A stretch of DNA of 64,000 nt from Cytobacillus purgationiresistens (GCF_030813235.1 NZ_JAUSUB010000016.1:1-64000), one strand, 5' to 3'; shown: positions 1 to 8,678, counted from the stretch's first letter. Program-made: numbers and translations. The notes: generated from the sequence alone by a model not told the origin.

Positions 1-334
1 AATCGAAAGAGAAAGTAGAAAAAACACAATAATAATCCCCAACCCACCCAAAAATCGAAAGAGAAAGTAGAAAAAACACAATAATAATCCCCAACTCATT
101 CCCAAATCAAAAGCGAAGGTAGAAAAAACATGATAATAATCCCCAACCCACCCAAAAATCGAAAGAGAAAGTAGAAAAAACACAATAATAATCCCCAACC
201 CACCCAAAAATCGAAAGAGAAAGTAGAAAAAACACAATAATAATCCCCAACCCACCCAAAAATCAAAAGAGAAAGTAGAAAAAACATAATAATCCCCAAC
301 CCACCCCAAATCAATAGAGTAAGTAGAATAAACG
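1..334. repeat. 52-bp intergenic tandem repeat array A
   Basis: Five exact-period 52-bp units start at 1, 53, 105, 157 and 209, followed by a 48-bp unit at 261 and a degenerate partial one from 309. Each unit has a purine-rich stretch (GAAAGAGAAAGTAGAAAAAA) followed by AATAATAATCCCC and CCCACCC. The 53-104 and 105-156 copies carry substitutions; the last full copy lacks about 4 bp. The array is whole at base 1, so it probably extends upstream. A period not divisible by 3 means the long open frame across it is not a conserved protein repeat. Confidence 0.95.
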
Positions 335-479
335 TTTCTAAAGCACCTAAATGCCATATCATTACATCTAGTTGACGAAAAAAATATCTAAAGGTTCCGA
401 ACCTAAGTGTAAAAATTATGATATACGTCGATACTTTGATAAGCTTTTTATAAATTAATATCAGCTAAGGAGGTCACAG

Positions 480-1439
480 ATGATCGGTTTTGGAATTAAA
501 CAATATGGAGATGAACAACAAATAAAAGAGATACATGTACCTGCTGAAAAGTTAGGGCCGGATGATCTTTTAATTTCGATAAAAGCAACTGGTGTGAACC
601 CTGTGGATTGGAAGGTTCGCAAAGGGCTTCTGCGGGAGGACTTTCCTTACCAATTGCCGCTCATCCTTGGCTGGGATGGGGCAGGCACTGTAAAAGAAAC
701 AGGGGAAGACGTTAAAAGTTTTCTAGTCGGGGATGATGTGTTTTTTCGCCCTGAAATGGAGAAGCAGGGGACATATGCTGACGAAATAGTTGTACCGGCA
801 AGTTTGGTGGCACCTATGCCGAAAAATGTTACTCATATTGAGGCTGCATCACTTCCGCTAGTAGGGCTTACAGTGTGGCAAGCTCTAGTAGAAATCGGTA
901 ATGTTAAAGAAGGAGACAACGTGCTAATCCTGGCAGGCAGCGGTGGTATTGGCACTTTTGCTATTCAATTAGCGAAAGCGAGAGGTGCTTACGTTGCAAC
1001 TACTACAAGCAAGAAAAATGAAGCTTTTGTTAGAGAGCTTGGTGCAGACGAAGTTTTATTATATGATGGTGAATCATTCGATACAATGACTCCCTTTAAC
1101 TTTATGCTGGATACCTTAGGAGGAGATGCATACGGACAAGCGTTAAGGTGGATGCAGCGAGGAGCGCAAGTTGCTACTATTATAAGTGAACGCGATGCAG
1201 CTAAACCTGAATATGCTCAGATATTAGAAAAAGAAAAACAATTAAATGTAGAATTTGTTTTTACTCGACCGGATGGAGAAAACATGAACCATATTCGTGA
1301 GCTGGTAGAGTCAGGGTATATTCGTCCAATCATCGCATCAGTTTACCCTTTGACCGTTGAAGGTGTAAGAAAGGCGCATCTTGCTAGTCAAACGGGGAGG
1401 ACTCGGGGTAAAATCGTTTTAAACAGGAAGGGCATATAA
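480..1439 (+). CDS. NADP-dependent MDR-family oxidoreductase (quinone reductase-like)
   Basis: A 319-residue medium-chain dehydrogenase/reductase, probably a cytosolic NADPH:quinone or enone reductase. The N-terminal GroES-like domain (about residues 1-125) is followed by a Rossmann domain whose nucleotide loop AGSGGIGTFAIQLAK lies near residue 152. The catalytic- and structural-zinc cysteine clusters of alcohol dehydrogenases are absent, as in the zinc-free quinone oxidoreductase branch. The ATG is preceded by AAGGAGG at proper spacing. It stands alone between repeat array A and the His leader promoter. The substrate cannot be told from sequence. Confidence 0.88.
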   Translation: MIGFGIKQYGDEQQIKEIHVPAEKLGPDDLLISIKATGVNPVDWKVRKGLLREDFPYQLPLILGWDGAGTVKETGEDVKSFLVGDDVFFRPEMEKQGTYADEIVVPASLVAPMPKNVTHIEAASLPLVGLTVWQALVEIGNVKEGDNVLILAGSGGIGTFAIQLAKARGAYVATTTSKKNEAFVRELGADEVLLYDGESFDTMTPFNFMLDTLGGDAYGQALRWMQRGAQVATIISERDAAKPEYAQILEKEKQLNVEFVFTRPDGENMNHIRELVESGYIRPIIASVYPLTVEGVRKAHLASQTGRTRGKIVLNRKGI

Positions 1440-1458
1440 ATCATTTTTCTGAAAATAA

Positions 1459-1487
1459 TTGCAAATCCGCTGCGGATATGTTAAATT
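1459..1487 (+). promoter_or_regulatory. SigmaA-type promoter of the His leader
   Basis: TTGCAA at 1459-1464 and TAAATT at 1482-1487 are 17 bp apart, with a TG dinucleotide extending the -10 element. Transcription would start near 1494, just ahead of the leader-peptide ribosome site. Confidence 0.65.
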
Positions 1488-1510
1488 ATGAAAAATTAGA
1501 GGTGGAAAAC

Positions 1511-1561
1511 ATGCGAACAAACCTGAATTCGATACAAAATCTACATCATCATATCAAGTAG
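1511..1561 (+). CDS. His-codon leader peptide (16 aa)
   Basis: A 16-codon reading frame MRTNLNSIQNLHHHIK begins 5-6 bp after AGAGGTGG. It carries three consecutive CAT histidine codons four codons from its end, and it lies between a good promoter and an intrinsic terminator ahead of a histidyl-tRNA synthetase gene. This is the layout of a ribosome-mediated attenuator. I see no T-box motif (GGTGGNACCGCG), the usual Firmicute solution. The peptide is seen; its role as a histidine sensor is inferred. Confidence 0.6.
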   Translation: MRTNLNSIQNLHHHIK

Positions 1562-1610
1562 TCTTGCTATCCGATTTTAATAATCGTTATAGGAAGGCTA
1601 TTTCTCATCA

Positions 1611-1656
1611 AACCGCATTGATTAAGTGAACAACTTATATCGATTGCGGTTTTTTT
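1611..1656 (+). terminator. leader attenuator/terminator before hisS paralog
   Basis: AACCGCA (1611-1617) pairs with TGCGGTT (1645-1651), with inner helices GAT/ATC and TAAGT/ACTTA, followed directly by a run of T. It sits 50 bp after the leader-peptide stop and about 50 bp before the synthetase start, where an attenuator would act. Confidence 0.8.
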
Positions 1657-1704
1657 ATATTCAAAATTTCGGAGCGCAAGTACGAAAAAGAGGAGGAAAA
1701 GAAA

Positions 1705-2976
1705 ATGAAGAAAATGGATTATCAAAATGTGAAAGGTACGCAGGATTATTTGCCAGAGGAAGAGGTCATTCGCAGGAAAGTAAGAAGGGAATTAGAGGAC
1801 GTATTTATACTATATGGCTGCAAACCTTTGGAAACACCAATATTGAACTACACGGAACTGCTTGCAAGCAAATATGGTGGAGGTGCAGAAATATTGGAGG
1901 AAATGTACACCTTATCAGACCGCGGTGAAAGGCAGCTTGCTCTCCGATATGATCTGACAATACCTTTTGCAAAAGTGGTAGCAATGAACCCATCCATAAA
2001 GCTGCCATTTAAAAGATATGAAATGGGGAAAGTATTTAGGGATGGACCAATTAAAGCGGGGAGATTCCGTGAATTCACTCAATGTGATGTGGATATCGCT
2101 GGTGTTGATTCACAAGTGGCAGAAGCAGAATTAATGATGATGGCGCTGGATGCATTTAAAAGACTGAATCTCCAGGTTGTCATTCAATATAATAATAGAA
2201 AAATGTTAGCAGGAATGTTGAAGCTGTTTGGAGTATCTGTTGAAAAAATAAATAAAGTGATATTAATTTTGGATAAGTTAGAAAAGGTAGGTGCAGAAGC
2301 TGTAGTGAAAGAGCTCTCAAATGAACACTTATCACCTAAAACTGTACAACAGATCCAACAATTTTTGAACGAAGCCAATATAAGTTATCTCGAATCATTT
2401 GCAGATCGGGAGGAGGGGCTTAAGGAAGGATTAGATGAGCTAAAAGAGTTACAAGGTTATTTAACGTATTTAGGAATAGAGGGAAATTGCGAGTTTAATC
2501 CATTCTTAGCAAGAGGATTAGAAATCTACACAGGCACTATTTACGAGGTTTTCCTAGCTAACCAATCCATCAAATCAAGTATTGGAAGTGGTGGCCGCTA
2601 TGACCAAGCAATCGGTGGATTGATGGGGACAAATGAAAACATATCCACTATCGGCATATCATTTGGGTTAGATGTAATTTATACAGCCATAAGGTTATCA
2701 ACAGATGAAAAAGAGAAAGGCTCTAATGTAGATTACTATATCATTCCTATGACAAAGAAAAAAGAGGCGCTGCTTGTAGCGAAATCACTCAGAGACAAAG
2801 GCTATTCAGTTGAAGTGGAGCTAGGTAATAAGAAGGTGGGCAAGGCCTTGGATAAAGCTAACAAAGAAAACATCCAGAATGTCATTATTATTGGAGAGAA
2901 TGAGGTTGAAAAGAACGAGTATAAAATAAAAGATATGGTTACAGGGGAAGAAAAAGCAGAACCATTTTCTTTTTGA
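1705..2976 (+). CDS. hisS: Histidyl-tRNA synthetase paralog (HisRS)
   Basis: A 423-residue class II aminoacyl-tRNA synthetase of the HisRS/HisZ family. Motif 2 reads VFRDGPIKAGRFREF near residue 110, the histidine-binding loop reads RGLEIYTGTIYE near residue 270 (RGLDYYTG in standard HisRS), and GSGGRYDQAIGGL follows. A complete C-terminal anticodon-binding domain (from about residue 335) favours a true synthetase over HisZ, which lacks it. Start ATG at 1705 follows AGGAGG by 8 bp. The preceding His-codon leader and terminator suggest expression when charged tRNA-His is short. It may be a second, inducible copy beside a housekeeping hisS elsewhere; that cannot be checked here. Confidence 0.85.
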   Translation: MKKMDYQNVKGTQDYLPEEEVIRRKVRRELEDVFILYGCKPLETPILNYTELLASKYGGGAEILEEMYTLSDRGERQLALRYDLTIPFAKVVAMNPSIKLPFKRYEMGKVFRDGPIKAGRFREFTQCDVDIAGVDSQVAEAELMMMALDAFKRLNLQVVIQYNNRKMLAGMLKLFGVSVEKINKVILILDKLEKVGAEAVVKELSNEHLSPKTVQQIQQFLNEANISYLESFADREEGLKEGLDELKELQGYLTYLGIEGNCEFNPFLARGLEIYTGTIYEVFLANQSIKSSIGSGGRYDQAIGGLMGTNENISTIGISFGLDVIYTAIRLSTDEKEKGSNVDYYIIPMTKKKEALLVAKSLRDKGYSVEVELGNKKVGKALDKANKENIQNVIIIGENEVEKNEYKIKDMVTGEEKAEPFSF

Positions 2977-2997
2977 TTTATAAAAGGTCATCTTGTA

Positions 2998-3168
2998 ATG
3001 GATAGGGAATTGGATATTGAAAATGGAAGTGGGATATTCATTGGTTTCATAGCAATAATATTAGGTTTTGCCGTTTATATAGATAAAAACCGCAAGAAAA
3101 ATAACAACAATAATCCCGCGCACCCTCACACCAACCCTCACGCTAAACCCGGAGATGATGGGGGATAA
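2998..3168 (+). CDS. Small membrane protein with histidine-rich tail (56 aa)
   Basis: A short frame just after the synthetase gene encodes 56 residues: an acidic N-terminus, one hydrophobic segment at about residues 13-28, a basic/Asn stretch (KNRKKNNNNN) and a tail HPHTNPHAKPGDDGG with four... three tail histidines spaced by proline/asparagine. A weak AAAAGG ribosome site is about 8 bp upstream, and a strong terminator follows. It lies in the same transcription unit as hisS. Family not recognised; the tail could bind metal, which is speculation. Confidence 0.45.
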   Translation: MDRELDIENGSGIFIGFIAIILGFAVYIDKNRKKNNNNNPAHPHTNPHAKPGDDGG

Positions 3169-3190
3169 TAAATATACTAATGGTCAGTAG

Positions 3191-3227
3191 AAAAACCAAG
3201 GAATAGACTAACTATTCCTTGGTTTTT
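3191..3227 (+). terminator. Strong intrinsic terminator
   Basis: A perfect 16-bp inverted repeat (AAAAACCAAGGAATAG and its complement) with a 5-nt loop, ending in TTTTT. It closes the hisS unit and could also work in reverse for the gene at 3473. Confidence 0.9.
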
Positions 3228-3472
3228 CTATGTATAAGCTTTGGTTGTAATGTTAATTTACTTATCTTCCTTTAGCTAGAAAATCTTCATTTTTAGAAAT
3301 AATTACTTTGAAAAATTCTTTGGTGCTTATTTACATAATTAAGTTTTAATTTACCCTTATGAGCTATTTTTCCAAACCTGATTGTGTAACATTAAAAGGA
3401 GATACAGAGAGTAAAAGTATTTATGACTTATCCATACTCCTAGATTATTGCCACATTCTCTATAAGGTGGTT

Positions 3473-3859
3473 TTATTTTTCAAACGGATTATCATATCGG
3501 TGATAGCTATTTCCACTTGAGAGGATATCGTTTGTTTCACCTTCTATAACAACAAATTTGCGGAATTCTTCTCCGAAAAAATAGACTTGGCGCTCAGGCT
3601 CAATAGTGGTTTTGTCACTTGGTGAGCTTGAATGACCGTTTTCAATCGTGTTTACTTGAAAAATAGATTTAATATCTTCGAGCTCCTTATAAGAAATCAT
3701 TTCTCTCATACTAGAAGCCGCATTTTTATATTCTTTATAAATGCTTTGATCCATATTCTCATAATAATTAATAGCATTCACAAATGGTTTATGATCATTA
3801 TTCGGATAGTCTGCTGTTAAAGCTAATGTTGGTGTTGCAAGTATTATCATAAAAAACAT
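3473..3859 (-). CDS. Secreted protein of unknown function
   Basis: A 128-residue product starting with a hydrophobic segment (MFFMIILATPTLALTA) that looks like a cut-short signal peptide with a possible cleavage site after ALTA; the rest is charged and hydrophilic. No family recognised. The ATG at 3859 has no ribosome site. In-frame upstream, a GAGGTGA (complement of 3891-3897) is followed at good spacing by ATA at 3886-3884; starting there would add IKASSFSLF and supply the missing basic start of the signal peptide. Either a rare ATA start or a mutated ATG is possible. Confidence 0.55.
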   Translation of the reverse strand: MFFMIILATPTLALTADYPNNDHKPFVNAINYYENMDQSIYKEYKNAASSMREMISYKELEDIKSIFQVNTIENGHSSSPSDKTTIEPERQVYFFGEEFRKFVVIEGETNDILSSGNSYHRYDNPFEK

Positions 3860-4023
3860 AAATAATGAAAAACTTGAGGCTTTTATCTTGTCACCTCATT
3901 TTTTATGTTAGTTTTTGCAAAAAAAAATCAATGTATTCAAAAAAAAATGAATATATAATTCTAAATATATTGAATTTAGCATCATATATTTGTACACTGA
4001 TCTTTAAATAGGAAAAAGGAGGA

Positions 4024-5246
4024 ATGAAAAAATTAATCTTCTACTAAAAAATCGGTAATTTCTATTTATTTGGATTGGTAATACTATATCTGAATTAGGC
4101 GGTGCCTTTGGTACCTTTTGCAATTCGGTGCTCATTTATCAAATGACAGGGTCAACTATTGCTTTAGGCAGTATGTGGCTGCTTTACTTTATCCCATCGC
4201 TAGTATTGCAGTTAGTTATCGGACCATTCATTGATAAATGGAGCAGGAAGTGGACAATGATTCTTGCTCAATGGGTGAGGGCACTCACTTTCACACTGCC
4301 GCTCGTATTTTTATTGATTGGAGACATTTCCCCACTGCATATTTTCGTAGTCCAAGTTATTATTGGACTGGTTACTCCAATTTACACGCCTGCTAATCAG
4401 GCGATTACTCCTGCCATTGTTTCGAAAGCTCAACTTAGTCAAGCAAATGCATATATTGATGGAACAGTTAGGCTAATGACATTCTTAGCTCCTATTCTAG
4501 GCGGCTTTGTTGTTGAGTATATTGGCGTGAAGCCTACGCTTATACTGATTGTTTTCTTACTTCTATTAAGTGGATGTTTATTGTTGTTCGTGAAAGAACC
4601 GCAGCGGACAAGAGATACAAGAAGTACATGGGCGACACAATTTTTACAAGGCATCTCTTTCTTTTTTAAACAGCGTGTGGTTGTATGGCTAGGGGTGTTT
4701 TTGGCTTTTGTCCAATTCGGTGTAGGAGTGACAATGGTCATTACATTACCCTATATTACGAATGAATTGGCAGGAAGCTTTGCTGATTATGGCCTTTTTA
4801 TGGCCAGCTTTCCGCTTGGCTATGTGATCGGGTCAATCTTGATCGTAAAAATGAAGTATGATGAGAGAAAAAGGCTGGTCATGTTAGGTTCTTTAGTTAT
4901 TGGGGGACTTACTTTTATTTTCTTAGGGGTTAATCATAGTTTGGTATTTGCGCTTTTCACTGAAATGATAGCCGGTATCGCAATGGCGGTCTTCAGTATT
5001 CGCAATATTACGATTTTTCAACAAGCTGTACCGAATGAGATGATGGGAAAGGTGTCATCTGTCCGGCTTTTCATTATTAGGGGGACCATGCCTTTAGGCG
5101 TGTTAACGGGTGGGTTCTTTGGTGATGTAATCGGGGTTCGTGAACTATATTTATTTATCGGGTTAATCATATGTACGGTGGCATTATTTGGGCTTTTGCA
5201 TCCTTATTTTAAGTTTCTGGACCAATGGAAAGGCTCAACACCTTAG
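4024..5246 (+). pseudogene. MFS transporter, broken at its 5' end
   Basis: From 4128 a clean frame encodes about 372 residues of an MFS drug-exporter-like protein (motif DKWSRKWTM after TM2). The ribosome site AAAAAGGAGG and ATG at 4024 are in another register: that frame reads MKKLIFY then TAA. Pieces of the expected first helix, NFYLF and WIGNTISELGGAFG, lie in different frames between 4050 and 4127. The pattern fits small indels in A- and T-runs near the start. A GTG at 4128 would drop TM1. Probably non-functional, unless the indels are sequence errors. Confidence 0.75.
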
Positions 5247-5335
5247 TCCAATTTACGAAAAAATAAAATTGAATATTGTGTTTTTTAAAACAAAATGATA
5301 ATATGAGAACAAACGTTCCTTTCGGAGGATGAATC

Positions 5336-5815
5336 ATGCACCTTAGTTTTTATAAACCACACTATTTTGCAGCAGTAAATAATTATCATTTAACCGAAGA
5401 GCAACTTCGATTTACTGGTACACCGAATGATGCTATTTTAAAATCAAATGAAGGCTCAGACCGGTATCCAATCTTAGCTGTGGAGGAAGAAAAGCTCGTT
5501 ACTTTTTTTGTCTTACATAGGAGAGAAGGAGTAAAGCCATATTCCAATAACAATTGTGCTATTTTAATTCGTGCATTTTCAACGGATTCACATGAACAAG
5601 GTAAAGGGTATGCGACCAAATCTTTAAAGCTGCTGCCGGCGTTTATTATGGAGCATTTTCTGGATATCAATGAAATCGTTCTAGCAGTGAATGTGAAGAA
5701 TACGGCTGCACAGGCATTATATGAAAAATGCGGCTATATCGATGAAGGCGTACGTGTAATGGGGAGCAAGGGCGAATTGATTGTCATGAGCTATCATTTT
5801 AGGGGGGAAATATGA
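5336..5815 (+). CDS. GNAT family N-acetyltransferase
   Basis: A 159-residue GNAT-fold protein. The acetyl-CoA-binding region is HEQGKGYATKSLKLL (R/Q-x-x-G-x-A type) near residue 83, and the C-terminal NTAAQALYEKCGYIDEG is typical of the family. It starts after TTCGGAGGA and overlaps the next acetyltransferase by 4 bp (ATGA), so the two are translationally coupled. Acceptor substrate unknown; it could be a small molecule or a protein N-terminus. Confidence 0.85.
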   Translation: MHLSFYKPHYFAAVNNYHLTEEQLRFTGTPNDAILKSNEGSDRYPILAVEEEKLVTFFVLHRREGVKPYSNNNCAILIRAFSTDSHEQGKGYATKSLKLLPAFIMEHFLDINEIVLAVNVKNTAAQALYEKCGYIDEGVRVMGSKGELIVMSYHFRGEI

Positions 5816-6282
5816 ATCTACGATTAGTGAGGCCGGAAGATTACTATGAAATTTCACGATTGATTAATGATTGGTGGGGTGGCAGGAAGATGTCTGATAT
5901 GCTGCCAAAGTTATTTTTTGATCATTTCAATGATACAAGTTATATTGTGGAGAAAGATGAAGTAATCATCGGCTTTTTAATAGGATTCGTTTCTCAAACA
6001 AAGCCGAATGAAGCATATATTCATTTTGTTGGGGTTCATCCTGAGTACAGAAAAAATCAAGTTGGAAAAAAGCTATATCATACATTCTTCGAAAATGTAA
6101 AAAGACGGAGTGTGAAGATTGTTCGAGCGGTCACATCTCCAGTCAATAAAACCTCCATCGCCTATCATACTAGAATGGGTTTTGAAGTCGAACAAGGTGA
6201 TAGAACGGCAGATGGAGTGTCTGTTTTCTCCAATTATGACGGCCTAGGGCAGGACCGGGTGCTATTTTTGAAAATACTATAA
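5812..6282 (+). CDS. GNAT family N-acetyltransferase
   Basis: A 156-residue acetyltransferase. The cofactor-binding segment VHPEYRKNQVGKKLYHTFFE lies around residues 76-95, and NKTSIAYHTRMGFEVE follows. The ATG overlaps the stop of the preceding acetyltransferase gene (ATGA), with AGGGGGGAA as ribosome site inside that gene. A weak hairpin ends the pair. Substrate not predictable. Confidence 0.85.
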   Translation: MNLRLVRPEDYYEISRLINDWWGGRKMSDMLPKLFFDHFNDTSYIVEKDEVIIGFLIGFVSQTKPNEAYIHFVGVHPEYRKNQVGKKLYHTFFENVKRRSVKIVRAVTSPVNKTSIAYHTRMGFEVEQGDRTADGVSVFSNYDGLGQDRVLFLKIL

Positions 6283-6291
6283 AATCATTTT

Positions 6292-6322
6292 ATTAAATCC
6301 TGTCTTGTACCGGATTTTTTAA
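6292..6322 (+). terminator. Terminator after acetyltransferase pair
   Basis: AAATCC and GGATTT flank a 10-nt loop and lead into TTTTTT. The short stem makes this a moderate call. Confidence 0.6.
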
Positions 6323-6369
6323 TCGTTTGGCAGATTGGATAAAGATATCCAGTCGGTTCCAATAATCTC

Positions 6370-6810
6370 TTACTCCTTGCGAAAACTCAATTCTGTTGGC
6401 ACTTCTGAAAAAATAAAGTGAGTGACAGTATGTGCGTATGGATTGACGTGATCAATGAACTTTTCCGCTTCAGCAAATGTTTCAAATTGCATTTTAAGTA
6501 TAAAGCATGCTTTTCCGGCGATGCGGTAACAGTGTTCAACATTTGGTAATGACTTGATGTAATTCTTAAATGATGTATAATTGCTATCCTTTATTGTAGC
6601 TTCTACGACGCATCGGATAGGTAATCCTAATTTTTCATAATCGACTTTTATTGTGTATTTTTTAATGATGCCAAATGACTCCATTTGTTTTACTCGTTCA
6701 GATACAGATGGTGAAGACATACCGATTCGCCTGCCGAGTTCACTCATCGATAGGCGGCTATTGTTTTGCAATTCATTAATGATCTTTCTATCAACTTCAT
6801 CTATTTTCAT
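6370..6810 (-). CDS. Lrp/AsnC family transcriptional regulator
   Basis: A 146-residue feast/famine regulator. The N-terminal winged helix includes SELGRRIGMSSPSVSERVKQ (about residues 24-43), and a C-terminal RAM ligand-binding domain starts near residue 65. Length is normal for Lrp. It is divergent from the AhpD-like gene at 6933, so the 122-bp gap may hold its operator for that target; I see no clear palindrome there. An amino-acid effector is usual for the family but is not shown. Confidence 0.9.
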   Translation of the reverse strand: MKIDEVDRKIINELQNNSRLSMSELGRRIGMSSPSVSERVKQMESFGIIKKYTIKVDYEKLGLPIRCVVEATIKDSNYTSFKNYIKSLPNVEHCYRIAGKACFILKMQFETFAEAEKFIDHVNPYAHTVTHFIFSEVPTELSFRKE

Positions 6811-6932
6811 ATTTAAAGTTTCAACTCCTTATATGTAAAATGATTAAATTATTAAATGATTTTACATTTCAAATCTAATGTAACACTCGATTATTACCTT
6901 TTATAATTTAATATAACAAGGAGGTAATATCA

Positions 6933-7367
6933 ATGGCAAGGATCACGGAATCGAATGTAGGTCTCACACCGTTCCAGAGGCTTTTGGGACATAATATTGA
7001 AGTAATGGAAGGGTGGACACACTTAGGTGAGGTGTTAGAAAAAGATGGGCTGCTTTCTTCGGAGCTTAAGGAGCAGGTGAGGAGAACATTAGCGCAAAGC
7101 AATGGGTGTGAGTATTGTAAAGCTAAAGGAAAACCAGAACATGAAAAATTTGATGAAAAAATATCGTTAGCAGTAGGATTTGCTGAAGTTTTTTTAAAAC
7201 AAAAGGGGGATCTGCCAGATTCAGCCTTCAATATTTCGAGAGGCTGTTTTAGTGAAAGTGAAATGAGTGAACTATGTGCGTTCATTGCCTTCACTACAGC
7301 CTCGCAATATTATGGGGCAATGATGAAATTGGAACCTGGGAAGAAAATAGAAAGAGCCTACACCTAA
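6933..7367 (+). CDS. Carboxymuconolactone decarboxylase/AhpD-like protein
   Basis: A 144-residue all-helical protein of the CMD/AhpD superfamily with the redox motif CEYC (residues 55-58) in the usual EYCxxH-like position; the following histidine is replaced by KAKGKPEH. Proteins with this CxxC are typically thiol peroxidase or reductase partners. AAGGAGG precedes the start. It is divergent from the Lrp regulator. Exact substrate unknown. Confidence 0.8.
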   Translation: MARITESNVGLTPFQRLLGHNIEVMEGWTHLGEVLEKDGLLSSELKEQVRRTLAQSNGCEYCKAKGKPEHEKFDEKISLAVGFAEVFLKQKGDLPDSAFNISRGCFSESEMSELCAFIAFTTASQYYGAMMKLEPGKKIERAYT

Positions 7368-7382
7368 AGATGTAGGCTTTTT
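7353..7382 (+). terminator. Terminator overlapping AhpD-like stop
   Basis: AGCCTACA and TGTAGGCT flank an 8-nt loop containing the stop codon and lead into TTTTT. Confidence 0.8.
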
Positions 7383-7466
7383 CAATCCTTTGAACGTACC
7401 TTGTGTTTGTTCAAGCCAATAAAATTAAATGGATAAACATACATTGGTAAGGGACAAGGGGAAGTT

Positions 7467-8678
7467 ATGGGGAAATTCAAACAATTGTTAGCAGCAAATC
7501 TAGTGTCAATGGTTGGAACAGGTATTTCAAGTTATTTAATCATTTGGTTATTAATTGATCAATTAAGGCAATCCGTTCTGTATGGTTATTTAACAATTTT
7601 CGTTATGATTCTGCTTATTGTGTTAGCGCCATATTTAGGAAGTCTCATTGACCATCATTCTAGAAAATTAATCTTTTATTATCTGGAGCTTTCGGGTGCT
7701 ATTTTGTTAGTTGCATTTATTGCTTTATATTCTTTGGATATTAAATCTATACAGATTCTATTACTCACTATGTTGATCATTTATCAACATTTATATGATT
7801 CGATTAAGTATCCAATATTGGCCGCTTTAACCCAGGAAATGTTTAAAAAGGAACAATATAATAAAGTGAATAGTAGTCTGGAAGTTCAAGGACAAACAGC
7901 AGCTATGGTCAGTACTGCGATCGCGGCGTTCTCCGTGGGAACCATTTCTATTTATATCATTATAATCATAAATATTGTTACCCACCTGACATCAGCCTTT
8001 TTAATTTTCACTATGCCGCATGATACAAAAAATGTTCATCAAGTCAAAAAGGAAAAATCTCACTTCATCCATGATTTCATGGAAAGTATGAATTATTTAA
8101 GGGAGCTGCCTCTATTCATATCCATCATTCTCATGGTAAGTTTTTCTCCAGCGATTGCTGTCATTGTGATGAACTATATTGAACCTATATTTGTTTATCA
8201 TTATTTAAATGGTGGCCCTGAGATCATAGGTGCGGCTAATCTTCTTTATGCAGTCGGTGCAATAGTTGGCGGCGTTGTTTCACTATTTTTTTCTAAGAGG
8301 TTGACCCCAGCGAAAGCATTATTCACGTTTATGCTGATATTTACGGTAGCGACGGTTGCTGTATTCGTTGTTCCGTCATTTATGATGCTTTTTGTGGCTA
8401 GTACGTTATGGGGAGTAAGCAATGCAGCATCCCGCATTTTTAGAAAAGACTTCATGCTTAATCATATAGATAATCGCTATATGGGAAGGGTGAATACCAG
8501 CTTTAATTCGCTTAAATTACTCGTTCAATCCATTCTGATTTTTATTATTACATCGATTTTTGTGAGTAATGATCAAATTTTATCTAGCTATTTGACGTTA
8601 GTTATCTTGACGTTAGTGTCTTCAATCGTATTAATAATTGGCAGTTTAACTGAAAGGAATCTTATAAAGGTAACATAA
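7467..8678 (+). CDS. MFS transporter (macrolide-efflux-like)
   Basis: A 403-residue membrane protein with about 12 hydrophobic helices. The loop SLIDHHSRKLIFYYLE after helix 2 corresponds to MFS motif A (GxLxDRxxRR), and NSSLEVQGQTAAM resembles the macrolide/DHA3 exporter branch. The start follows AAGGGGAAG. It is a single-gene unit; cargo unknown. Confidence 0.85.
   Translation: MGKFKQLLAANLVSMVGTGISSYLIIWLLIDQLRQSVLYGYLTIFVMILLIVLAPYLGSLIDHHSRKLIFYYLELSGAILLVAFIALYSLDIKSIQILLLTMLIIYQHLYDSIKYPILAALTQEMFKKEQYNKVNSSLEVQGQTAAMVSTAIAAFSVGTISIYIIIIINIVTHLTSAFLIFTMPHDTKNVHQVKKEKSHFIHDFMESMNYLRELPLFISIILMVSFSPAIAVIVMNYIEPIFVYHYLNGGPEIIGAANLLYAVGAIVGGVVSLFFSKRLTPAKALFTFMLIFTVATVAVFVVPSFMMLFVASTLWGVSNAASRIFRKDFMLNHIDNRYMGRVNTSFNSLKLLVQSILIFIITSIFVSNDQILSSYLTLVILTLVSSIVLIIGSLTERNLIKVT

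Noticed and set aside
1-334. CRISPR array
   Set aside because: Units are near-identical over their whole length with no unique spacers, and no cas genes are present. The same holds for the other two arrays.
96-362. Long hydrophobic reading frame on the minus strand across array A
   Set aside because: It is produced by the repeat itself; the 52-bp period rotates through all frames, there is no ribosome site, and no protein repeat is conserved.
1440-1704. T-box riboswitch upstream of hisS
   Set aside because: No GGTGGNACCGCG-type T-box sequence or stem I layout is visible; a leader peptide fits better.
1626-1928. 100-codon frame overlapping the start of hisS
   Set aside because: It runs through the terminator and into the synthetase gene in another frame with no coding character.
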